64,000 nucleotides of DNA from Lonicera japonica (taxonomy: Eukaryota; Streptophyta; Magnoliopsida; Dipsacales; Caprifoliaceae), in contig CM038471.1 in NCBI GenBank assembly GCA_021464415.1, positions 17,336,422 through 17,400,421 of the forward strand, in the 5' to 3' direction. This document shows, piece by piece, positions 34,020 to 47,390 of the stretch. The position numbers and the translations under genes were made by a program. The stretch's first letter is position 1. Every line of letters starts with the position of its first letter. The notes under the pieces were generated by a model. It was not told the DNA's origin. It ran no database searches and saw only the letters and a list, made by a program, of their open reading frames with translations.

Positions 34020-34480
34020 GTTGTGACTCCACGAGTTAGCGCTTCGAATGTGTGAATCTTGGATAATGAATGCTCGTTCACATGTGCCCAAACCGAAAAT
34101 TGTTTTATACCTTCACCGAGGTTGATGGGGGTAAGGTTTTGATGGGTAACAACCATGCATGTAAAATGATGGGGATTAGTACGATCCAACTAAAGATGCA
34201 CGATGGGGTGGTACGTACTTTTGGTGATGTCCAGTATGTTTCTGATTTGAAAAAGAATTTGATCTCTTTGGGAGCCCTTGATTCCAATGGGTATCATGTA
34301 ATACTCGAGGGTAAAAACTTGAAACTCCTCTCCGGGGCTATGGTTGTGATGCAAGGAAAGAATGATGGTAATATCTATTTTTTTCAAGGATGCACAGTGA
34401 CTGGATTTGTTTCGGTTACGACTGAAGAGACTGACATAACGAGGTTATGGCATATGTGATTGGGCCATGTTAGGGAGAAG
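34020..34480 (+). pseudogene. Ty1/copia protease and pre-integrase remnant
   Basis: The protease active-site region is decayed (LDNECS in place of the usual LDSGCS type) near 34057. After a frameshift, 34070-34459 carries the conserved CPNRKLFYTF, GGKVLMGNNHACK and LISLGALDSNGY blocks and ends in the RLWHM of the integrase zinc-binding HHCC region. Confidence 0.8.
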
Positions 34481-35290
34481 GCTATGGCAGTGTTGAGTAA
34501 GCAAAGGCTACTTGAAGGTGCGAAAAGCAACAAAATAGTGTTTTATGAGCATTGTGTGCTTGAAAAACAGACTCGGGTAAAGTTTGGGACAACGGTACAT
34601 TGCACGAAATGAGCACTTGATTATGTGCACTCGGACGTCTGAGGGCCAACAATGACTTAATCATTGGGGGAAATCATTATTTTGTGACTTTTATTGATGA
34701 TTAGTCAAGGAGGACTCATGTCTATCTTATAAAGCATAAGGACCAGGTCTTTGATGTGCTCTTAAAGTGGAAAGTGATGGTTAAGAAGCAGATTGGTAGC
34801 AAAGTTAGAGTGCTTATGTCAAATAATAGCGGTGAGTACACTTGTGATTCTTTAAGGATTTCTGCCAATGAGAAGGTATCATTTTCCACTTCACGATTAA
34901 GAGTACACCTCAATAGAACAGGATAGCAGAGAGGATGAATTGTATGCTTCTTGAAGAGGTGCGATGTATGCTTTCCAATGCTAATTTGGATAAGCAGTTT
35001 TAGGCCGAAACCCTATCATATACTACATTCTTGGTTAATCATTTGTCATGCTCGGAAGTGGAATCAAAACACCTTTAGAAGTGTGGACCGGATTTTATGC
35101 TAATTACAACAACATCCATATTTTTTACTGTCTAACTTATTATTATGTTCGTGATGAGAAAATCGACGCTAGGGTTCGTAAAGAAATATTCTTAGGCTCT
35201 TGTCATGGGGTAAAGGGTTACAAATTTTGGTGTTTTTAAAGCAAGAAGATCGTGATTAGTAAAGATGTGATGTTTGACGAGGCGTCTATG
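34481..35290 (+). pseudogene. Ty1/copia integrase remnant
   Basis: The remaining HHCC residues (LGHVREKAM, then YEHCVLEKQTRVKF) and a decayed catalytic HSDV-GP block near 34628 are visible. The frame 35048-35239 keeps a C-terminal part (TPLEVWTGFYANY, KIDARVRKEIFLG). Stops interrupt the core repeatedly. Confidence 0.75.
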
Positions 35291-35502
35291 CCCAAAACAA
35301 CTTCGCCGACAAATGGTGGTTCTCCAATCCCAGTTGAAAATGAGAACAAGGTGAGCGAGATAGTGGTGGAAATAGAAGTAACTACTCTAGTTAATACTCG
35401 GGTTACAGATTAGGTAAAGGAGTCCAACAAGGAAAAGACGACTTTTAGCGAGGGGTTAGAGATTTCTGCAACATAATCAGGTCAACAACAAACGATACCG
35501 TT

Positions 35503-36330
35503 TTGGCTAGTAAAAGAGAGCCTAAGGCTCGATGTGTACCGGTTCGATATGGGTATGAAGACACGGTAGTGTACCCATTAGTAGTTTACGGGGGGGAGCT
35601 AACTTCATATCGGGAAGCTATAGATTCTAGCGAGAATACGAAGTGGGAACCGGCTACGGAGGATGAGATTGAGTTTCTCCGAAAAAATCAAATTTTGAAA
35701 TTATGCGATTTGCCAAAGATGAAGAAACCTATCGGGTGCAACTAGGTTTTCACTAAGAAAGGCTAGGCTCTAGGGTCCGGTATTCGTTTCAAGGCAAGGT
35801 TGGTAGTCAAAGGTTATGCACAAAAGGAAGGAGTGGATTATGATGAAGTGTTCTCTCCGATTATGAAGCACACCTCGATCCGAGCATTATTAGCTATAGT
35901 AGTGCAATTTGATGTCAAACTTGAATAATTCGATGTCAAAATTGCGCTCTTGGATGGGTATTAAAGGAAGAGATCTATATCTCTTAGCCGGAGGGATTCA
36001 AAGTTGTTGGTAAGAAAAATAGTTTGTGCAAACTTCAAAAGTTGTTGTACGGATTGGAGCAATCCCTGCGTCAATAGTACAAGAGGTTTGACACATTCAT
36101 GATCGCGCAGAAGTTTATTCAGAGCGAATTTGATCATTGTGTTTACTTTAAAAAGTTCAAATCTGGCAATTTCATCTATTTACTCCTATATGTTGACGAT
36201 ATGCTCATTGCTTCCCAGATCTTGGTGGAGATTAACGTATTGAAAGTTCAGTTAAGTAAGAAATTTGAGATAAAAGATTTGGGTGGAGTGCAAAATTTTT
36301 TGGGGATGGAGATCGTGTGAGATGGGAAGA
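35503..36330 (+). pseudogene. Ty1/copia reverse transcriptase remnant
   Basis: The N-terminal part lies at 35503-35745 (YREAIDSSENTKW, then MKKPIGCN). The catalytic box LLYVDDMLIA is intact at about 36182-36211, in the frame 36099-36320. Between them the frame is broken near 35745-36090. Confidence 0.85.
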
Positions 36331-37129
36331 GGGGACGATTGTGTCTTACACAAAGGCAATTCCTTGAGAAAATGGTTGCTCGATTCGAGATGAAAAACTC
36401 AAAGCAGGTGAGTGTCTTGCTAGCATAACACTTCAAACTCTCGGCAACGATGGCTCCTAGCTCCGAGATAGAGGTGGAGTACATGGCTCAAGTTCCTTAT
36501 GCAAGTGCGATTGAGAATTTGATGTATGCAATGGTATACACTCGACTGGATATTTCTCAAGCTGTGAGCATTGTTAGTAGGTATACGTCGAACCCTGGAA
36601 AACTGCATTGGCAAGCTGTTAAGTGGGTTCTGCGATATCTACAGGGTACAATGGACAAAGGGTTGGCATTTAAAAAATCTGGAATGTCAACTATTGAGGA
36701 TTTTATGGATTTGGACTACGCCGGCGACCTAAACAAGTGGAGATCAACTACGGATTATGTGTTTACATTAGGTAGTGGTCCGTTGAGTTGAAGGTTGATG
36801 ATTCAAAGTGTAGTAGCGTTATCTGCCATGGAGGCGAAATATATTGCGGTAATGGAGGTGGTCAAGGAGGCCTTCTAGCTCCGTGGTTTAATTAGTGATC
36901 TTGGTTTGAAGCTGGAAAAAGTGGTGGTGCACTGTGACAATCAGTGCAATTCATTTAGCGAAGAATCAAGTTCATCATGGACGAACAAAGCATATTGATG
37001 TCCGATATCACTTCATCTGGAAAATTATTGAAAACGGTGTTGTAAATCTAGTTAAGATAGGTACCAAAAATAATCCGGCAGGTATGTTGACAAAGGTTAT
37101 CTCGTTGGCCAAGTTTCAGCATTGCTCGA
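36331..37129 (+). pseudogene. Ty1/copia RNase H remnant
   Basis: The frame 36450-36791 holds SAIENLMYAMVYTRLDISQA, SRYTSNPGKLHWQAVKWVLR and the DYAGD motif. After a stop it continues at 36934-37134 with HLAKNQVHHGRTKHIDVRYH and NPAGMLTK. The pattern resembles Tnt1/Tork elements. The reading ends where the next LTR begins. Confidence 0.82.
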
Positions 37130-39057
37130 TGTGACCAATTCATTTTGCGACCCTCGCAAGAATCTCGATCTCTAAGAAAATGAACACACATGCATTCACG
37201 AGCATTTTTAGATGCATACATACTATATACATATGATATAGGTCAAAGAAAGAAGCCAAAAGAACACACGGACGAGAAGTTACGAGAGTTTCCAATTTTT
37301 GATCATCTTCAATCTTTGAGAGTTATTAGACAATGTCATCAGGAGCAACATATCCAAAAATTAGCCCAATTTGATAGCAGAATCTCCAGAAAATCAAAAA
37401 ATCGGGATTTCTATTCAGGAAATCAAAATGGGACCTTCCCGAAGTCCAAATGGGCTTAAATTTGATCAGTAAATAGGTTGTATTATAGGGAATAACATAT
37501 TAAAAAATCATATTTATCTAATAAGTCGTTTGACGGTAATTGCAAAAAATCTCCCACGGATAAACACCCCAAGGTGTGTGTGCACACGACATATACTAGG
37601 TGTGTCGCATAGGCAAACATTTTTCAAACTGAATTTTGCCAATTTTTGTGAATCGATACTTTCTGACCTCTGATCGTCCTAAGATTTTGTGGAGCGTTAG
37701 GAAATAATACAGAGAGTAACATATTAAAAACTCAACTCAATCTAATGGTCGGATCTCCGAGAATTCAAAAAATTGATAATTTAGCTCAGAAAGTCAAACA
37801 TGGGCCTTCCCAATGTCCAAAAATTCTGAAATTTGGTTAGTAGGTAGGTTTTATCATGGGTAACAACATACTAAAAAATCAGATCAATCCGATATTTTGT
37901 TTGGTCGAAATTGTAAAAATCATCGCACGTTACAAACATCTTTAGACAGGGTTCGTCCGCGAACAAACATAGGGTGTTTGTTTGTAGACAAACTGTTTGT
38001 TCGCGGATAAACAATTTTAGGCCCAGCCCATTATTTCTACACAGATATAAATACACCTGCACAGACCTCATTTAAAGCATCAGTTAGCTCTGGGAATTCG
38101 GGAACAGTACTATAAAACAGTATTCTACTATTTTCAAGACTCTTAGGTATTTTTTTATCTCAGTCCGACTTTAATTTTTTATCTGTCTTTTTTTTATTAG
38201 TTATAATTGATCAATCGCATATATAAATTGTTGTTTATCTCAAAATCAGTCCATATTTCTTATTTTAACCCTGTTTTCAAAACCAAAGGCGTGGAACGAG
38301 CTGGAACCATTTTTAAACATATTTTTATCAGTTAAAATTACAAAATCTTTGTTTTTCTAGTCTCAGTCCACGAAAGAATCAATACACATTTGTACCTGAT
38401 TTAATTTATAAATCACGATACTTATATAAATATCCAATATGAGAGTATTAAATTCGTCAATACCTGTTTAAATTATTAAACTATGGTACACTACTGACGA
38501 ACGAATCTCGAGAATTGCCAGATATCCGATTCCTTCCGAAAAGACTTAAATCTTTCCAAAAGCACTTGTTTTGCTATATATTATTATCAAAATAATCTTC
38601 CAAATCACACACACACACACTAACTTTTAAAATCAAAGGGCGATTAGAAAGCACATGCTTTTTATCCCCACCCTAAAATTCCGTTTTCCTAAAATTGTGG
38701 GATGATACGTGATAACATCAATAAACATGCATATGTTCGATTATAATTCTACGCACATCCTACTTAGAGACCGAAAGGGCGAATTGGTTGCCTAATACCT
38801 TCCCGATTCGTAATTTAATCCCCAAACTCTTTGAATTAGTTGGTTTCGCAATAATCGTGTTTAAGAGATCATTTAATTCACAAATGCTTCTCTTTTACAC
38901 AAACTTTTGTTTGTTTGGTAAAACAAACTGGCGATTCTGATTTTCTTCACAAATTATCACCCTTTTCTTATAATAAAACGAACCGTTTTCCAAAATCAAT
39001 AGGAAGCTGGAGGAATCGTCACCGAGGGGGCCGGCGTCAAAAGCGAGGGTTCTCACA
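37130..39057 (+). repeat. Ogre/Tat-type 5' LTR (element 1)
   Basis: It begins tgtgaccaattcattttgcg, similar to the starts of the other Ogre LTRs, and ends gcgagggttctcaca at 39057. It matches the LTR at 49159-50694 along its length. The left end overlaps the end of the copia coding region, and no target duplication could be confirmed because the 3' partner is missing. The frames at 37190-37459 and 37871-38071 are chance frames. Confidence 0.8.
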
Positions 39058-39120
39058 GTGGCAACTTTGCTGGAGATTTTTTAAGAGGATTAGACTCTAA
39101 ACAAGAGTAGAATATATGTG
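39058..39120 (+). other. Ogre-type primer binding site and leader start
   Basis: Right after the LTR, gtggcaactttgctggagat is a mutated form of the TGGCGACTC-type site complementary to arginine tRNA used by Ogre elements. It is followed by ttaagaggattagactctaaacaagag, a leader phrase shared with the second Ogre element at 43818. Confidence 0.7.
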
Positions 39121-40193
39121 GATAATTGAATTTTGTTTGTATGTTTTCCTATTAGGCCTTAGTCTTAGGATAACATATAAACAATTTAGGTAGATACCCT
39201 AATTCCCTTTTTTGTTGTAATTATTGTTTGAGAAAAATCTTTTCATAAATAAAATTTAAAAGTACTCGAACAAACCCTAAAGCGTTTATCATAATGTCCC
39301 TCCATAATTGTTATTTTAAACGCATGTATTATTATCATGCATTATTGCGACTATGAAATTACCCCATTTACCCTAGAAATACTGCTTAGTGAGTAGGGAG
39401 TTGGCTCGTTTGGGTCAGCATAAACCAAAGCTCTTATTTTCACTTCCATTGGCCAAGTACCAACCAAGGTATATTGAGTGACGAGAACATTCACGTACCC
39501 GAGATGTATATCAAAAGGTCCTTGCACGTACTCGCCCTTGGGGTATATAGCAAGACCTAGCCAAATAGGAGGGAGCCTAAACCTTACCCATTAAACCACG
39601 TTTGCATATAGGATGAGTCAGCCTAGTACACGTGAATTTCTGCATGTTTTCTTGACCATCAATCGTAAGATTAGTGAACAAAAGGTCTTGTCATGCATAT
39701 CAACTCTTGGTTTGGCAAGTGCGGCCAGTGGCTGTCCAACCCCGCTCGTAAAAATCCCTCACTAAAACTCGTTAGTGAGAATTTCCCTGCCACCATTTCC
39801 ATGAAAAACAATTCTATGAGGAGAGAACTTCCCGATTTTTTAAAATGTTTTCCAAATATTTTTCAAAAAAAATGTGTCATTTTCTAAAATAACTTTTTCG
39901 AAAATTGATTTTCAAAATTGGAAGGTTATAAGGGCATCCCAGGAATGTATATTCCTACCCTAAACCTGTCCACGGGGCTCTTAAGTTATTGATGTCAGTT
40001 TGTTTTCGCCTAAACACTAAAAAGTGGTTTTCAATTTTATTTTCCTATCGAGTCATAGTTTTCCGAGAATTATGCAATCCATGGCAAAATATTGATTTCT
40101 TGGTCAATCCCCGATTTCTTTCTCCCTATTCTTCACCACACTCAAATTATCTATCACACTAGACGACTTACGAGATCAGACTCACCACCGATC

Positions 40194-41690
40194 ATGCCTA
40201 CTCGTCGCAACACCGAGCTATCAATCAATTAAACCAGGGTTAACAATACTGAGGGTAACCATGATGAAGCCTCTCGTGCAGTGAATCCGTCGCTTGGTCC
40301 CGTTCTCCCACAATCTGAGGGTGGGACCTTAACTCTTGAACACCTCTACCACCTAATCCAGGACCTGACCTAGTCTGTGGCTATCATGAAGAATCACCAA
40401 GTGGCCACTCAAGCCCGTCTTAACGCCCTAATCACTGCCAGAACACTTGTTGAATCAAACCAACCCAATCTAAATCCAAACCAAGTCGAAGGCCACTAAG
40501 ATCGAGGCCTAGTAGTTCAACCTAATATCCTCCAACACATTCCCCTAGTTCATGCCAACATCGATGTACCACCGGTGTAAGATCCCGAAGTCACCTGGCT
40601 GAACCCTGAACATAACAAACCCCTTCAAAATCATAATACCTAAGTCATCCCCGATGGAGATCGAAAGTGGGTTAATACACCGAGACTGTAATCAATCAAG
40701 ACAAAGAGAATGAGGCCATTACCACACTTAAAGATCATATAAAAGGTATAAATTAACCAGAGGGTGGCCGGAAAGGCCGACGACATCGCCGATCTCTAAA
40801 ACATGTGTCTTTACCCAGATGTTTGTTTGCCTATTGGTTTCAAACTCCCTCACATCAAGAAGTTCTCTAGGAACAATCCATCCCACGTGCACCTTAGAGC
40901 CAATGTACAAACCATGCAATTGTATGGATTGAAATAGGATCACTTATCCTAAGGTTTACACCAGACTATCACTGGACCAGCCCACAGTTGGTTTTTTAGT
41001 TTAGAGAAGCACCAAGTAGCCGATTGAAAAAGTATAGTGAAGGAGTTCATGGAACATTATAAGTCTAACGAGGAGCTCAAAGTTACTCATAAGAATCTCG
41101 AGATAACGAAACAGAGAAAAGACGAGAATGTTAGTGACTTCATCATTCGCTGGAGGGAGTTAGCATTTTAATTGGTCAACAGAATCCCTGAGGAAGAGCA
41201 GTTGGGGATAATTGTCAAGAACTTCAAGCCTGAGATCCGAAACAGCATGGGGCACTAGTACTTCGACCGATATAAGGCCTTGATGCATGTAGTTAATGAG
41301 ACTGAGGAAGAACTTGCCCAAGCTACCGAAGTTAAGGAAGCCTCTTCTCAATACGAGAAGATCACATCGACCATCAACCAAGTCTGATCTTATCAAAGCT
41401 CGAGTCCTTATCAACAAACCAGCTTCCATTATCCACAAGAACAAGGGCCGAAAAAGCGGAGTAGTAGAAAGAAGGACTGTCCCTTTTCATGCCTGCCGAC
41501 TTCACTAAGTCAGACTTTAGACTCGCTACAGGCTGAGGGTATTCTACAGCCACTAGCTCCGCGGGCACCCCCCAATCCGTCTCCCCCTGGTTGGAATGAC
41601 AATGAACGTTGAACTTATCATCAAGGCTATGGACATAACATTAATAATTGTTGCGCCTTGAAGCATGCCATCCAAGACTTGATCGATATA
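40194..41690 (+). pseudogene. Ogre-type gag remnant (element 1)
   Basis: Gag starts at the ATG at 40194 (MPTRRNTEL) and is broken by many stops. Recognisable blocks are EHLYHLIQDLT near 40340, FMEHYKSNEELKVTHKN near 41050, KQRKDENVSDFIIRWRELAF near 41110-41170 and a C-terminal TYHQGYGHNINNC with LKHAIQDLID near 41607-41690. The region 39121-40193 is the long untranslated leader typical of Ogre. No protease, RT or integrase follows. Confidence 0.78.
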
Positions 41691-42726
41691 AGTGAAATAA
41701 ATTGTGGAGAAAAAAGCAGAGAAGAACGGCGAGTTAAACCCACAAACCCTATCGATTTAAACCCTAAACAGTGAGCATGGAGAGACCAAAACGGCAAAAC
41801 CTAGTAATTAATTTATTTTATTGTTTGTCTTTTAATTATTATTTTTTTGTATTCATGGATTTATTAAAATCCATATAAATCCATATATAGTCTTATTAAA
41901 ATCTAAATAAATCTTATAATCCATGCATTAAAATCTATCAAATTCTATAAGGATTTAAAATAATATATAAACTTAACATAATCCACATATTTTAAAAACT
42001 CAGTTACAATATTTAAAAATGTGAGTTGAATACACCCCCCTAATTTTTTTCCTAAAAATATTTCCAATAGTTACTGTGTTTTTTTAAAAGAAAAATGGTC
42101 TTTTAGTATGTACCTAATTCTATAAGGAAGAGATGTACTAAATTCTCACTAAATTGTAATATATTAGAATTTAAGATTTAAGGTTAAAAAAAGGAAATAG
42201 AACAGAGAAATTGAATAGGGAAGAAGTAAGAGAGACGAGAATTTTAATTTCGGAAAGAAAAATCTAAGCATTATTCTACATTCATTGGAAAATGAAAATT
42301 ACATCACACTAAAAGGATAGAAGAAATCTAAAACAAATTCACATCTTCATCATTAAATAGTCAATCAAACTCGATTGACCTAATTCTAAAAATAGGGCAA
42401 TTACTCCATTCTTCAATTCCAAAATTATTCAATTGAACAACAAAATTTCCTCACTTCCTCGATCATGACAGATTCACACTCTTACATAATCAAGCGATAA
42501 TAATTCACACTCAAAATAAAAGTAGTTAAAATCTTTCAAAAAAAAACTCAAATAATAAATAAGAGTTCAATCACCTACATTTCTTTACCGGAAAATGGTT
42601 TGATCTGATAAACCCTAGACTAGAACGAAGAGAAAATGGAAATGATTTTGTAAACCACCACCACATAATCAAAACTCTATCGAGCATTATTGGTTTCCCG
42701 TGTAAGAATTGCATGAACCACTGAAC
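41691..42726. other. Sequence between the two Ogre-type elements
   Basis: AT-rich DNA without a recognisable gene. A fragment near 41850-42039 resembles the MITE at 4093-4694 and ends gagttgaatacacccccc followed by TAA. The frames at 42571-42759 and elsewhere carry no motif. The end of Ogre element 1 lies before or within this stretch but cannot be placed. Confidence 0.45.
41850..42039. mobile_element. MITE fragment related to the element at 4093-4694
   Basis: It carries tgtattcatggatttattaaa on the left and attttaaaaa, gtgagttgaatacacccccc and taa on the right. The right end matches the PIF/Harbinger-type terminus GG-GTGTATTCAA read on the other strand. The left end is uncertain. Confidence 0.45.
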
Positions 42727-43795
42727 TTCCGCGGACAAACAATTATAGGCCCAACCCATTAATTATTCTACAGATATAAATACACCTGCACAGACCATAT
42801 TTGAAGCATGAGTTAGCTCTAGGACTTCGGGAAAAGCGCTCTAAAATAGTATTCTACTATTTTCAAGGCTCTCAGGTATTTTTTTATCTCAATCCAGCTG
42901 TAATTTTTAATCTTTCTTTATTTTATCAGTTATAATTGATCAATCGCATGTAAAAATTGTTATTTTTCTCAAAATTTGTCTAGATTTCATATTTAAACTT
43001 CGTTTTTAAAACCAAAGGTATGGAATGAGCTGTAACCGTTTTTAAATATGTTTTCATCAGTTAATTTTATAAAACCCCAATTCTATCAATCTAGATCCAC
43101 GAAAGAATCAACGAGCATTTGTATCCGGTTTAATCTATAAATCGCGGTGCATATTTAAATATCCAATATGAGAGTACTAGATTCACCAATGCCGGTTTAA
43201 ATTATTAAACTGTGGTACACTATTGATGAACGAATCTCAAGGATTGCCGGATATTCGATTCCAAATCGAATTAGCTTCCGAAAAGTCCTAAATCTTTCCA
43301 AAATACCTGTTTTACTATCTACTATTATCAAAATCATCTTTCAAATCACACATACACACTGATTTCTAAAATCAATGGGCAAACTATGAAGCATACACCT
43401 TTCATCCCCACCCCAAAATCCTATTTTCCTAAAATTATGGGCTGATATGTGATTACATCAATAAGCATGCGAATGTTCGATTATAATTCCACGCATATCC
43501 TGCTTAGAGACCGAAAGGGCGAATTGGGTGCCTAACTCCTTACCAATTTGTAATTTAATCCCCGAACCTTCAAATCAACTGATTTCGTATTAATTGTGTT
43601 TAAGAGGTTGTTTAATTGTTAATGTTCATTTTTTACACATACTTTTTTTTGTTTATTAAAATAAACTAGCAACTTTGATTCCTTTTACAAACCGTTACAT
43701 TTTCTTTATAATAATACGACCCATTTTTCAAACAAACCAGGAAACCGGAGGAATCGCCGCCAAAGGGGCTGGCGTTGAAAGCGCGGGTTCTCACA
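42727..43795 (+). repeat. 5' LTR of Ogre-type element 2, truncated
   Basis: It starts abruptly within the LTR at cggacaaacaattataggcc (matching 37995-38025 of element 1) and ends gcgggttctcaca. About the first 450 to 850 bp are missing. Confidence 0.78.
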
Positions 43796-43850
43796 GTGTC
43801 GACTCATCTAGGGATTTTTTAAGAGGATTAAACTCTAAACAAGAGTATAA
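43796..43850 (+). other. Ogre-type primer binding site and leader start
   Basis: The sequence gtgtcgactcatctaggga is a decayed arginine-tRNA site. The leader phrase ttaagaggattaaactctaa follows, as in element 1. Confidence 0.65.
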
Positions 43851-44939
43851 TATGCGTAGATAATCGTTCTTGTTTGCATGTTTTTCTTTTCGGCTTTTAC
43901 TTTAGGATAACATAAATGCGATCTAGATGGATACCTTGATTCCCTTTTGCTTGTAATTATTTGTTTAAGAAAAATCTTTTCATAAATAAAATTTGAAAGT
44001 ACTTAAATAAACATTAAAGCGCTTATCATATTGTACCTCCATAATCGTTATTTTGCACGTACACGTTATTATCATGCATTATCGCGAGTGTGAAATTACC
44101 CCTTTTCAACCCGAAAATACTACTTAGTGAGTAGGGCATTGGCTTGTCTGAGTCAACATAAACCGAAAGCTCTTATTTTCACTCTCTTTGACCAAATACC
44201 AACTGAGGTATATCGAGTGACGAGAACACTCACGTACTCAGGACGTATATCAAAAAGTCCTTACACGTACTTGCCCTTGGGATATATAGTAAGACCTAGC
44301 CAAACAGGAGGGAGCCTAAACCTTACCCCTTAAACCGCACTGCATATAGGATGAGTCAACCTAGTACACATGATTTCGGCATGTTTTATTTTGACCGTCA
44401 GTCGTGAGAAATAATGAATCAATAGGCCTTGTCATGCATAAACCAATCTTCGGTATTGACAAGTACGGCCTGAGGTTGTCCCACCTCGCCCGTAGAAATC
44501 CCTCACTGAGGATTTTTCAATGAGAATTTTCCTATCATAATTTCCATGAAAAGCAACTCTAAAAGGAGAGAACTTCCCGATTTTCCAAAATGTTTTCTAA
44601 AATATTTTTTCAAAAAATGAGTTATTTTCCAAAATAAACTTTTCAAAAAAATTGATTTTCAAAATCGGAAGGTTATAAGGGCACCCCAAGAATGTATATT
44701 CCTACCCTAAACTTGTCCACGGGGCTCTCAAGTTGTTGTTGTCTGTCTGTTTTCGCCTAAACACCAAAAAAGTGGTTTTCAATTTTATTTTCCTGTCGAG
44801 TCATAGTTTTTGAGAATTATGCAACCCACGGCAAAATATTGATTATTAGTTAATCCCTGATTTTTTTCTCCCCATTCTTCACCACACTCAGATTATCTAT
44901 CGCACTAAACGATTCATGAGATCAGACTCACCACCAATC

Positions 44940-46160
44940 ATGCCTCCTCGTGCAACACCGAGCTACCGACCAATCAAACCGGGGTCAACAATACTAGGGG
45001 TAACTATGATGAAGCCTCTCGTGCAGCGGATCTGCCACCTGGTCCCATTCTCCTACAAATTGATGGTGGCACCTTAACCCTTCAACACCTCTACCATATA
45101 ATTCAGGATTTGACCCAGTATATGGCCATCTTGAAGAATCACCAAGCGGCCACCCAAGCCCGTCTTGACGCCCTAATCATTGCTAGAACACCTGCTGAGC
45201 CAGACCAACTCAATCCAAATCCATACCCAGCTAAAGACAACCAAATTCGAGGCCTACTAGAGCCACCTAACATTCGCCAACACATTGTCCCAATTCATGC
45301 CAACATCAACCCTCCACCTCCTATGGTCCGTGCCAACATCGATGTACTACCATTATAAAATCCTGAAGCTGCCTGGCTGAACCCCAAGCATAACCAACCT
45401 CTTAAATACCATAATCCTCAAGCCATCCCTGATGGAGATCCAAACAAGGGCCAATGCTTCGAGATCGTAATCAATCAGACCAAAGAAAATGAGGCCATTA
45501 ATAGAGGGTGGCCGAAAAGACCGACAACACTTGCCGATGGTTTCAAACTCCCTCACATCAAGAAGTTCTCGGGGAACATTCCACCTCACCTGCACCTCAA
45601 AGCCTATGTCCGAACCATGCATTGTAAGGATTAAAAGATGATCACATGTCCCAAGGTTTCCACCAGACTCTCACCAGACTAGCCAATAGTTAGTTTTTGT
45701 GTTTAGAGAAGCACCGAATAGCCGACTGAAAAAATATAGTGAAGGAGTTCATGGAACGTTATAAGTCCAACGAGGAGTTCAAAGTCACCTGTAAGAATCT
45801 CGAGATGACAAAACAGAGAAAAGAGGAGAATGTCAATGACTTCATCGCTCGCTAGAAGGAGTTAGCATTTCAACTGGTCGACAGAATTCCCGTGAAAGAG
45901 AAGTTGGGGATAATTGTCAAGAATTTCAAGCCCAAGATTCGAAACTGCATGGGACACCAATACTTTGACCGATAAAAGGCGTTGATGCATGTAGCTAATG
46001 AGACTGAGGATATTCTACAACGGCTAGCTCCGTAAGCACCCCCAATCCGGCTTTCCCTGGTTAGAATGCCAATGAACGTTGCACTTATCATCAAGGCTAT
46101 GGACATAACACTGATAATTATTTCGCCTTAAAGCATACCATCCAAGACTTGATCGACGCG
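44940..46160 (+). pseudogene. Ogre-type gag remnant (element 2)
   Basis: Gag starts at the ATG at 44940. A one-base deletion relative to element 1 lies within the first codons. The frame 45110-45358 (MTQYMAILKNHQAATQARLD) is open, followed by a block with GFKLPHIKKFSGNIPPHLHL near 45540-45600, a FMERYKSNEEFKVTCKN block near 45750, and the C-terminal CTYHQGYGHNTDN with LKHTIQDLID near 46076-46160. A deletion removed part of the middle compared with element 1. Confidence 0.78.
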
Positions 46161-47270
46161 AAGAAAATTACACTTCCTTGATGAAAGAAGCTTTAACCAG
46201 AGGCAAACGCCATTAATTCAATTTACTTGAACAGTCTTAGAGATAGGGGTAATTGAGAGAAAAAGGGAACGAAATTGTAAGGGTTAAGGGTAGAATAAGG
46301 AATTTCTTATCAATGTACCCATTCATCTCATTAATAAAATCAAATCATTTTTTTTTTCTTTCGAGCATCCTAATTCATGTTTGCCTCTGCTTAAACTCAA
46401 TCCATAAACAACATTCCTGAAAGGACGCGAGCAAATCAAAGAGCGTGAAGCTACCATAGATACCCTGAGGGTTCCAAGGGTATATGCACTAAGGGTATCG
46501 ACAAGAAGACCCGAACATCTCTCAAGACTAGCCTATCCATTTACCATTCTCACTGAGGGTGCCTTAACCTACACCACCACAACCCTATGCTTGTCCTATC
46601 ATCAAAACTATAAACTCTATCTTTGAAGGTAGAATTAAGTCAACAAAATCAATTGGTTTGCAACTGAAGACCCCTGCCTCTCCTAAGAATAAAGCTAGTC
46701 TCGGATAATGCACACTCTCCCATGAAAATGCAGAACATCGGGTAATCCTCCTGGGACTGAGGGTATTTGCAAAAGCATTAACACATGGGCTCTGATAGCA
46801 AAAAGTAACTTGTTAAGACAAAAGCATGATGCAAGATTAGCAAAATCTTAGGACGAAAGCGCGATATTTTTCTTGTGACTGACATCACTCAGTTACTAAT
46901 TGACTAGAAATCAATATTTGACTTTTAATTATTGCTATGTTCTCGAAAAATGGTCGATCTTGTATGTATGCATCTACACTTAGATAATTTCAAGTAGCAT
47001 AACATACTTCATAAATCAGGCAACTCAAGGTTCACGACCTTTTAAAACCAAGTTTTCAAAACGACATGATGGTGCGATGATTTAAGAAGTATGCAAATAC
47101 TCAAAATTTAGGTAAGTATGGTATGAGCATTTACATAATGCATACAAATAAGCACTGGGCTCCGTGACATGCTAGACAGGCTTCGCCACCACATCCCAGT
47201 GTATACCTCGATGGTTAGTCACACCACCATCGCACTTCCAATCAATGCATTCCCGATCATCACGATTCCT

Positions 47271-47390
47271 CCCAGGGTCAGTCACCTCACGATTCTTCCT
47301 AGAGAGGCAAATCACTTCACAAGCCCTCCCAGAGAGGCAAATCACATCACAAATCCTCCCCGAGAGTTGAATCACTTCACAAGCCCCTTC
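47271..47390. repeat. 30-bp tandem repeat, about four copies
   Basis: The unit agagaggcaaatcacttcac followed by aagccctccc recurs with small changes at 47301, 47331 and 47361. Confidence 0.85.

Larger units (their letters stand above)
30612..37129 (+). mobile_element. Decayed Ty1/copia element (Tork-like), interrupted by an Ogre LTR
   Basis: The order LTR, tRNA-iMet primer site, gag, protease, integrase, RT and RNase H (the Ty1/copia order) can be followed on the plus strand with many stops and frameshifts. The RNase H end resembles Tnt1/Tork elements. The 3' LTR is gone: an Ogre-type LTR starts where the coding region ends, near 37130. An Ogre-type solo LTR (31910-33925) sits inside gag. 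The left LTR boundary is approximate. Confidence 0.85.
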
